A stretch of DNA of 64,000 nt, taken from positions 62,001 through 126,000 of the forward strand of contig NZ_RDSD01000001.1 of assembly GCF_003712195.1 (NCBI RefSeq), given 5' to 3'. This stretch comes from Proteiniphilum sp. X52 (GTDB taxonomy: Bacteria; Bacteroidota; Bacteroidia; Bacteroidales; Dysgonomonadaceae). This document shows, piece after piece, positions 58,453-64,000 of this stretch. The notes beneath the pieces are model-generated. The model was not told where the DNA came from. It ran no database searches and saw only the letters and a program-made list of their open reading frames with translations. Numbering within the stretch: position 1 is the first letter of the stretch; each line of letters begins with the position of its first letter. The position numbers and the translations under genes were made by a program.

Positions 58453-58575
58453 ATGAAAGAAGACAGGCTATCTCAAACAAACGAGAAAAATCACCTACAT
58501 ACCAAATCCGAAGAAGTACAAGCCATAATCGACCGTATGCCCACCTATTGGGTGAAATGGGTGGCGCTGTTGTAA
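58453..58575 (+). pseudogene. N-terminal fragment of an HlyD-like secretion adaptor, cut by an IS66 end
   Basis: Forty codons read 'MKEDRLSQTNEKN' to 'SEEVQAIIDRMPTYWVKW', resembling the start of Bacteroidetes HlyD-family adaptor proteins that accompany peptide/bacteriocin ABC exporters, just before their membrane helix. The frame stops at the IS66 terminal repeat beginning at 58577, so the rest of the gene is lost. Confidence 0.5.
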
Positions 58576-58576
58576 T

Positions 58577-58793
58577 GTAAGCATTCGGTGTACCCCGTAT
58601 TGTTTGTACCTTTTTAAAAATTCATGCAAGATTACTTCCAAAAAAGTTGTAAAACATTCGGAGTCGGTTTGGAGTTTTTAGGACTTTTCCTGCACCCACC
58701 TGTCGGGTAACAGTTCCGCCAGGTCCCTTGAGTAGTCGTTGTCGTAATCATGGATATGCGCAAGCACATGGATCATCCAGCCGCGGAAGTCCA
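58577..58793 (-). mobile_element. End fragment of an IS66-family element
   Basis: It begins with the terminal repeat GTAAGCATTCG (58577-58587). On the minus strand, 58678-58797 encodes 'LLDFRGWMIHVLAHIHDYDNDYSRDLAELLPDRW' and a stop, which resembles the C-terminus of an IS66 TnpC and differs from the tnpC of the next element. Only about 217 bases remain before a second identical terminal repeat. The fragment therefore represents an older IS66 copy, truncated by the neighbouring one. Confidence 0.65.
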
Positions 58794-58834
58794 GTAAGCA
58801 TTCGATAAACTACAGGTATTAAACCTTTATATAT

Positions 58835-58883
58835 AACAATAGCGACTGTCACTATGAACCTAATAGTTGCAGTCGCTATTGTT
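58835..58883. terminator. Perfect 14-bp hairpin downstream of tnpC
   Basis: AACAATAGCGACTG (58835-58848) pairs exactly with CAGTCGCTATTGTT (58870-58883) around 21 bases. It lies inside the IS66 just after the tnpC stop and could end its transcription, or block read-through from outside. Confidence 0.55.
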
Positions 58884-58911
58884 TTGTTGAACCTATATCT
58901 TGCAGCTTGGG

Positions 58912-60592
58912 TTAGTTACCGGATTCTGCAGTTTGTCTGGTCAGCACACTTTCCGGATGTTGCAACTTCCATTTGTGCGGAAGCAGATTCAGGAGTTCCT
59001 CATGCGTGGCCTTTTTATGATAAGGCATTCGGGCAATGATGTCATTCAGGTAATCCCTCGGATTCACATCGTGTGCCTTGCAGGTAGCCAGCAGGGAACA
59101 GATTACAGACATGTTGACAGCCGCCTCGTGGTTACCGCGGAAGAGGTAATTCTTTCGTCCCGGTGTGATGGGGCGGATGACATTTTCCGCCAGATTGTTG
59201 TCCCAAAGCAGGCGTCCGTCTTCCAGGCATCGCATCATGTTGTCCCATCGGGTATAGGCATATGTGATGGCTTTGCCGGCCTGTGAGTTGGGGCTGTACT
59301 TGATGCCTTCCGTTTCCATCCATGCCTTCATGGCTTCCAGGATGGGACGGGCCAGTTCCTGACGCTTCATCTTGCGCTCACCGTACGACAAGCCCGCTTC
59401 ATTGCAGCCATGCTCTATCTGATAGACGTGCTGTATCCGGGTCAGCCCATGTCCGGCCATCTCCCTGTTTTCATCAAGGGCCTGTTCAAAATGGCGGCGG
59501 ATATGCGCCAGGCAGTTGACCGGCCGCACGTCGGGGTTGGTCTTGAAGGCTGTTTCATAGCCTGCAAAACCGTCGCATTGAAGATATCCCTTGAAGTGGT
59601 GTTGATTTGCCAGGGATTCGATGACCGCTCCGGCCCGCGATCCCTTGTCGTAATGGAAGATGACCGGTTTCTCCATGACCGACCTGACCATCCATAAGTA
59701 TTCCTTGTCGGCCTTGTGCTTTTCCCTGTTGATGACCGGAACGGTGGTCTCGTCCGCCCGCACATGGTCACAGGAAAAGACTTCTTGCTTAAGCACCTCA
59801 TACAGAGGCTGCGGCAGCTCCACCGTTTTCTTGAACCATCCGTCCAGCGTGCTTTCCGTAAGGCCTTTCATCCCAAGATGCCGGTATTGCTGTATCTGAC
59901 GGTGGAACGGGACGTGATATTCATACTTCTGGAGCAGTATCTCGGCAAGCAGAGTGGCATCGGCGATGCACTTGTCGACAGGCATCGACGGCATGGGGGC
60001 AATCTCCACTCCTTTCCGCCCCCCCGGGAGGAAGCCGCGTGTTGTCCTTGAGCGCATATTTGGGGCGGATGATTTCCTTTACATAGAGCATCCCCGGCTT
60101 GTGTTTGACAACCCGGGTTACCTCTTCACCCATTCCGCGGTATAAGGACAGGTCCACGCCATCCGGTTCAATCACCTCGGTTTCAAGTACAGGCAGGTCT
60201 TCTATCATTTTTCGGTTCTGCCGCTTCTGTTTCTTTTCCTCAGCGGATTCCTTTTCTATCTTTTCCACAGCCTCGTCGCGCTTTTCTTCTGCCTGTCGTT
60301 GTAGACCGGCAAATTCATCCGCAAAGAGATCCGGCATGCCGGGGTCGTAGACGGGAAGCTTTTCCGATTTACGCCCAAAGAGTTGGCGGTTCAGCCATGC
60401 GACCCGGGCCGTCAACTCCCTGACACGTTCCCGCAGTTTTTCATTCTGCTCCGCTTGTTTTTTATTGGTGGCGGACAATGAGGCAATGGAGGCATTCAGC
60501 TCTTCTATCGTCTTGAGTAATATATCCTTTCCGTCCATTGCCTGTCTCTTTTTTATTGATGCAAATATACTAATTGTTAGTGGATTACACAA
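58912..60592 (-). pseudogene. tnpC: IS66 transposase TnpC, frameshifted
   Basis: Two overlapping frames together make a full IS66 transposase of about 550 residues. The N-terminal frame (60592 down to about 60020) has the coiled coil, 'VAWLNRQLFGRKSEK' and the zinc-finger-like linker region. The C-terminal frame (to 58912) has the DDE core ('HVRADETTVPV', 'LQCDGFAGYE', 'CLAHIRRHFE', 'NNLAENVIRPI') and ends in the IS66_C domain. The frames meet at a run of seven C's (60019-60025 on the plus strand). One base fewer would restore a continuous protein. It is probably inactive unless ribosomal slippage or a sequencing error is involved. Confidence 0.8.
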
Positions 60593-60627
60593 ATATTATC
60601 CGTACTTTTGTTCAAGAAAAAAGCAGG

Positions 60628-60996
60628 TCACACATGGTACTCCTTACGCTCAGCCCTGAGTCGCCGGAGCCTTTGCCGCGGATTCTCCCGGATGCCCTCG
60701 ACCATCATCACCAGGTCGCGCCATTCCATGGGATAGCTGTTTGATTCAGGGTCGTATTCCGGCAATTTGAAGCGCCCCGCCTCCAGCCGTTTGACGTACA
60801 TCACCATGCCACCGTCTTCGGCATGAGGCAGTTTCATGAGTTTGCGCCCGGAGCCGACAAAGATGAACACGTCGCCGTTCCTCACTTCGCTCCTCATCTT
60901 CTCATGCACCAGTCCGCACAGCGAACTGATGCCCTTGCGCATATCCGTCCTGCCGGGACACGGAAAGTGGCGCATCGTGTCGTTCAGGCTAAACAT
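60628..60996 (-). CDS. tnpB: IS66 accessory protein TnpB
   Basis: This 122-residue protein matches IS66 ORF2 ('GRTDMRKGISSLCGLVHEKM', 'GDVFIFVGSGRKLMKL', 'EDGGMVMYVKRLEAGRF'). It is required for IS66 transposition. It appears intact and overlaps tnpA by eight bases. Confidence 0.92.
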   Translation of the reverse strand: MFSLNDTMRHFPCPGRTDMRKGISSLCGLVHEKMRSEVRNGDVFIFVGSGRKLMKLPHAEDGGMVMYVKRLEAGRFKLPEYDPESNSYPMEWRDLVMMVEGIRENPRQRLRRLRAERKEYHV

Positions 60997-61312
60997 GGCC
61001 GCCTTCGAGACTATGGGTTAACAGTTTCATCAACAGTTTCTCTGATCCGCTCCCGAAGTGGGCACGGAGTCCGTTGGGAAACAGTAAGGCCACACCCTGC
61101 GACACCTGTTCACCCAAGGTCAATTCCGCGGTTGGTTGTTTGAAGCTGATGGGAGCCAATTCCTGTTTGAGACTGTCTTTTTCGGCAGAACATTTTTTAC
61201 GCCAGTAGTGATAGGTTGAATAACTTACACCTATCTGTTGCAGGTACAACTTCAATGGCAGGTCGCTTTGTTGAACCTGCAGTTCCAATTCTTCAAATTC
61301 GGATCTATTCAT
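60989..61312 (-). CDS. tnpA: IS66 accessory protein TnpA
   Basis: This 107-residue protein has the N-terminal helix-turn-helix-like pattern of IS66 ORF1 ('LPLKLYLQQIGVSYSTYHYWRKK') and 'GVALLFPNGLRAHF' near the end. It is the first gene of the element, about 75 bases inside the right terminal repeat, and appears intact. Confidence 0.85.
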   Translation of the reverse strand: MNRSEFEELELQVQQSDLPLKLYLQQIGVSYSTYHYWRKKCSAEKDSLKQELAPISFKQPTAELTLGEQVSQGVALLFPNGLRAHFGSGSEKLLMKLLTHSLEGGHV

Positions 61313-61402
61313 AATAATTGAGGTTTGATTGTATATGCTACTGCAAAGCTACAACCAAACCCCAAGGTTTAAAAGGTGTATTTGTTCGAATGCTTACGGT
61401 TC

Positions 61403-63061
61403 TCAATTCAATATTCTGTTTTTCAATACTTTCTTTCTTATCGAAAATAACTTGTAAGCAATTTTAAAATTTGATTTGAAATCATATAAATTTAATCGTA
61501 AAAGGCTACTTATGGCTTCTTTTAGTATATAAAATACATAACGATTATAATTTATGTTTAAATTAGGGTTCTTCAAATGAGCAATAGAAAGTATATATTT
61601 ATGGTAGTATCTCTCAAATCTCAAATCGGGAATAATACGATTTTCCCGTGCGTGAAAAGCTTTTGCATAAGGTGAGAATCCAATATTCAATCCTTTGTAT
61701 ATAACTCTGTTACAGTAATCCACATCTTCCCCTGTGTGAAAAAATAAAGGATCAAATCCTCCAACTCTCCGAATGCATTCTATAGATACCAACCAAATAG
61801 CCGCATTAATAAAATTACATGAATATACACGTGATCTTATTTTATTCAAAATAAGGTCTTTGATAAATATTGGGGCCCCCGACGAAATGTATCTAAAAAA
61901 GTTTTTATCAAGGTCGAGCCCATCACCCGTTAAATGAAGGGGACTCAATATCCCATAATTCGAAATGTAAGAAAAACAATCTATTAACTCTCTTATCATT
62001 TGTTTTTCTACACGTACGTCTTGATTAACAAGTAATACATAGTCGTAATTGTTATCCAATGCATATTGAAATCCGAGATTATTGGCTTGGCCAAACCCTA
62101 TATTTTTCGTATTCTCTATTAAGGTTATGTGCGGATATTCTGTTTTTAATATTTTGATCGTGGAATCTTGGGAAGCATTGTCAATAACTAAGATTTTTGT
62201 TTTGTATGACGATTCTTCTAAAGATGAAAGACATGATTTAATCCAATTTTCACCATTATATGTAACAATAACAGATAAGATTTCAGGACTCTCATGAGAT
62301 TTTACCGGATGGTATAATTTGTTAATTTCTGTAACTTCATTTTCATAATAAGCAGGTCGATAGCGCATCGAACCATTATTGTGACCCTGAGATGAATAAA
62401 ACTTTTCTTCATTACCTGGAATAACGAATTCTCCATGCCCCCCAAAATCGATGATTTTCATTCCAAAATAGTTCAAAACTGTCGGGATGAAAACTTCGTG
62501 ATGTCCCCAACTTCTTCCCCCCTTTAATGTATTATTCAAAAGCTTCAATGCACCTTTTGAAATCCGGTAAATCGGATTAAAAGATTTAATCATCTGTGAC
62601 AAAGGTAAATCGACATCGTTTAAATGGAATGAATGCCACCAATACCAATTGGGAAAATCTTTAAACCTCTCTATGTGAGATGAAAGAAAATCAGCATCAA
62701 TATGGTCAAACGAAGAAAACAGATAATCCCATTCTCCCGTAAAATAGACATCATATTCTATATTCCAATAATAATCATATGTAGGGTAATCTTTAAAAAA
62801 TTGCAATACAGCAAAGTGGTTGCTTCCGGGTATAATTGTTTCTTTGATTGGTTCATAACACAAATTGTTTAAAGATTCAACATCAAAATAATAAGGAATG
62901 ATCCCTTCCGGTATATCAACATTTTCTTCCTCTTTATTAAAAAGAAGAAAAACGTCACTCATATTTTTTACAGAGTTTTTAATATTTACGTATCTCTCTA
63001 TAATTGTTTCATCAATTCTATGGGTAACATATAAGATTACTGTTTTTTTCTCTTCCATCAC
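61403..63061 (-). CDS. Two-module glycosyltransferase with GT2 C-terminal domain
   Basis: This 552-residue protein has an N-terminal module (about 1-250) with 'YWNIEYDVYFTGEWDYLF' and 'SWGHHEVFIPTVLNYFG', resembling DUF3405-type glycosyltransferase-like domains. A GT2 module (about 262-490) follows, with 'VIVTYNGENWIKSCLSSL', 'LVIDNASQDST', 'LLVNQDVRVE' (the DxD equivalent) and 'HTGEDVDYCNRVIYKG', typical of rhamnosyl- or galactofuranosyl-type transferases. No membrane helices are evident. It would add sugars to a capsule, O-antigen or glycoprotein. Composition is very AT-rich. The gene ends six bases from the IS66 right terminus, so its C-terminus could have been altered by the insertion. 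Confidence 0.8.
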   Translation of the reverse strand: MMEEKKTVILYVTHRIDETIIERYVNIKNSVKNMSDVFLLFNKEEENVDIPEGIIPYYFDVESLNNLCYEPIKETIIPGSNHFAVLQFFKDYPTYDYYWNIEYDVYFTGEWDYLFSSFDHIDADFLSSHIERFKDFPNWYWWHSFHLNDVDLPLSQMIKSFNPIYRISKGALKLLNNTLKGGRSWGHHEVFIPTVLNYFGMKIIDFGGHGEFVIPGNEEKFYSSQGHNNGSMRYRPAYYENEVTEINKLYHPVKSHESPEILSVIVTYNGENWIKSCLSSLEESSYKTKILVIDNASQDSTIKILKTEYPHITLIENTKNIGFGQANNLGFQYALDNNYDYVLLVNQDVRVEKQMIRELIDCFSYISNYGILSPLHLTGDGLDLDKNFFRYISSGAPIFIKDLILNKIRSRVYSCNFINAAIWLVSIECIRRVGGFDPLFFHTGEDVDYCNRVIYKGLNIGFSPYAKAFHARENRIIPDLRFERYYHKYILSIAHLKNPNLNINYNRYVFYILKEAISSLLRLNLYDFKSNFKIAYKLFSIRKKVLKNRILN

Positions 63062-63400
63062 TAATGATTGTAGTTTTGCAAGTTAAGAAAAAATAAGATG
63101 GTCTAGCCTCCTCATTAATCGGACTTTATTTTCCCAGGTGTTGCAAAGTTACCATTTTCCCTGAAAATGAGAAAACGATATAAAACCGTTGTTTTTATAT
63201 GGAAGGTAATTTTTTTATATATTTCCTCTATAAATCCTTTTTTTGCTTGAATAAACCCTTTTAGTGATAGTTTACATCACTTTAGGCCAATAAATATACT
63301 AACGGAAGAAGCGGGTCTTTCGTCAAAGTATAATAAATTTCCTCTTCGAACTCTTATGTTTCTTGAGCGGCGTTCAATACGGATTGTCTGCCAAAGTCAG
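63062..63400. other. AT-rich intergenic stretch without recognisable gene
   Basis: There is no convincing open frame on either strand. The sequence includes T-rich tracts and a small GTGAT/ATCAC inverted repeat near 63263. Promoter elements for the glycosyltransferase could lie at its left end, but none is clear. Confidence 0.5.
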
Positions 63401-63669
63401 TTTGCAAAATCGGGGTATGAATCCACCACAAATATAAAGGCTTTACAAACAATCCGAAAAAACCAAAGGAAATCTCCTAGCCAAGAACAAAAAGCCCAAA
63501 ACCAAAAAGTATCATCATTCAGAGTACGTGTGGAGCACCCCATCGGGAATGCAAAAAACTGAGAATTGTCAATGATGAGTGCCGTTTGAGAAAAAATCAG
63601 TTCATCCAAACAGTATTTGCAACCGCTGCTGCTCTCCACAATATGAGGGTTACGCCTTACCCCGCCTAA
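63401..63669 (+). pseudogene. C-terminal remnant of a DDE transposase (IS5/DDE_Tnp_4-like)
   Basis: 'SPSQEQKAQNQKVSSFRVRVEHPIG' followed, after a frame change near 63555, by 'KLRIVNDECRLRKNQFIQTVFATAAALHNMR' and a stop at 63667-63669. This is the end of a DDE-superfamily transposase with the conserved 'RVRVEH.IG' (catalytic Glu). The N-terminal part and other catalytic residues are missing, so the element is dead. Confidence 0.65.
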
Positions 63670-63878
63670 GGATAAAATTTAAAACTATGTAATGTCAATT
63701 CAATACCGCTGATACTTGCCTGACAAAAAAAGAAAGTAGCGCGACTTTGCGATTTGGACACGAATCCGCCTCCTTCCATTGGCCTGTTTGATGGAGCTGG
63801 GCGATTGTGGATATCAAACTGACGATTTGGAAAATCCGCATAAAAGCTGTCGGTCTTTCAGGAGATCGCCTCAGGAAA

Positions 63879-64000
63879 TCATTTTCTTCCGAAATCAGCG
63901 GGGATCTCACCCCATAATTTTGTTTCCCATTTCAGGATCGGGTTGGGATAGCTGTTGGCTCTGAGCCAGGCCTCAGCACGTTCGATCAGGTCAAAGACCG
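63879..64000 (-). CDS. C-terminal end of an unidentified protein (partial)
   Basis: On the minus strand an open frame enters from the right edge and ends at a TGA (63879-63881). Its last residues include 'FDLIERAEAWLRANSYPNP' and 'LWGEIPADFGRK'. About 39 codons are visible and I do not recognise the family. The composition is less AT-rich than the preceding 2 kb, so this may be a normal gene, but the fragment is too short to judge. Confidence 0.35.
   Translation of the reverse strand, partial: VFDLIERAEAWLRANSYPNPILKWETKLWGEIPADFGRK

Larger units (their letters stand above)
58794..61397 (-). mobile_element. IS66-family insertion sequence
   Basis: A unit of 2604 bases bounded by inverted GTAAGCATTCG (58794-58804) and CGAATGCTTAC (61387-61397). 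It contains tnpA, tnpB and tnpC in the usual IS66 order on the minus strand. The 8 bases on each side (gaagtcca and ggttctca) are not the same, so there is no target duplication and the element has probably been rearranged since insertion. The tnpC gene carries a frameshift. Confidence 0.85.

Noticed and set aside
58854-60350. Plus-strand open frames across the IS66 element
   Set aside because: They are antisense to clear IS66 transposase sequence.

Overview
The window looks like the chromosome of an anaerobic, glycan-degrading Bacteroidales bacterium, possibly of the Dysgonomonadaceae/Proteiniphilum type, although the family cannot be settled from this sequence. Supporting signs are a SusD-type C-terminus at the left edge, a hybrid two-component regulator of the polysaccharide-utilisation (PUL) type, many exported glycoside hydrolases, TAnnTTTG promoter boxes, and a DUF4271-hemD-rnpA-yidD-tatD housekeeping block.

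Bases 1-426 hold the end of a SusD-like gene, a strong terminator and a vestigial second SusD tail. From 427 to 50037 all genes lie on the plus strand, mostly a few bases apart or overlapping, and form one very large carbohydrate locus. Its enzymes are GH127, a GH141-like beta-helix protein, a Gfo/Idh/MocA oxidoreductase, a GH78-like rhamnosidase, a GH67-like lipoprotein, a rhamnose-mutarotase-like lipoprotein, GH31, four GH2 proteins (one fused to a five-bladed propeller and a malectin domain), GH106, a sialate-O-acetylesterase-like esterase, a DUF5703-like protein and a beta-helix/barrel protein. Two intracellular pathways sit inside it. The first is a corrinoid methyl-transfer module (13345-18598): two URO-D-fold methyltransferase-like proteins, a corrinoid protein, a MetH-type reactivation protein with a cysteine cluster, and a sodium/solute symporter. 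The second is a three-enzyme L-galactose/L-fucose oxidation route (39458-42444: aldo/keto reductase, zinc dehydrogenase, lactonase). The locus regulator follows at 42497.

Taken together, the locus appears to dismantle a highly substituted, rhamnose-, arabinose-, galactose- and possibly L-galactose/fucose-containing plant glycan, with a resemblance to rhamnogalacturonan II. The corrinoid module is the most striking part. I infer that it removes O-methyl groups from methylated sugars (or another methylated compound freed from the glycan) by cobalamin chemistry, which would be an anaerobic counterpart to oxygen-dependent sugar demethylation. This is a hypothesis and the substrate is not visible in the sequence.

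A family of about 200-bp palindromic intergenic elements occurs in the locus. Two full copies in opposite orientation bracket a GH2-GH106 gene pair, and their hairpin stems show compensatory base changes. Degraded fragments lie at four other intergenic positions.

From 50275 to 57379 the window is ordinary core genome: an ECF sigma factor, a cell-wall amidase, metK, a LOG-family protein, a DUF4271 membrane protein, hemD, rnpA, yidD and a TatD-family hydrolase. After 57380 the sequence becomes AT-rich and eroded: an alpha/beta-hydrolase remnant, a lipoprotein, a truncated HlyD-like start cut by IS66 ends, an IS66 element with a frameshifted tnpC, a two-module glycosyltransferase, a transposase remnant and an unidentified partial gene at the right edge.
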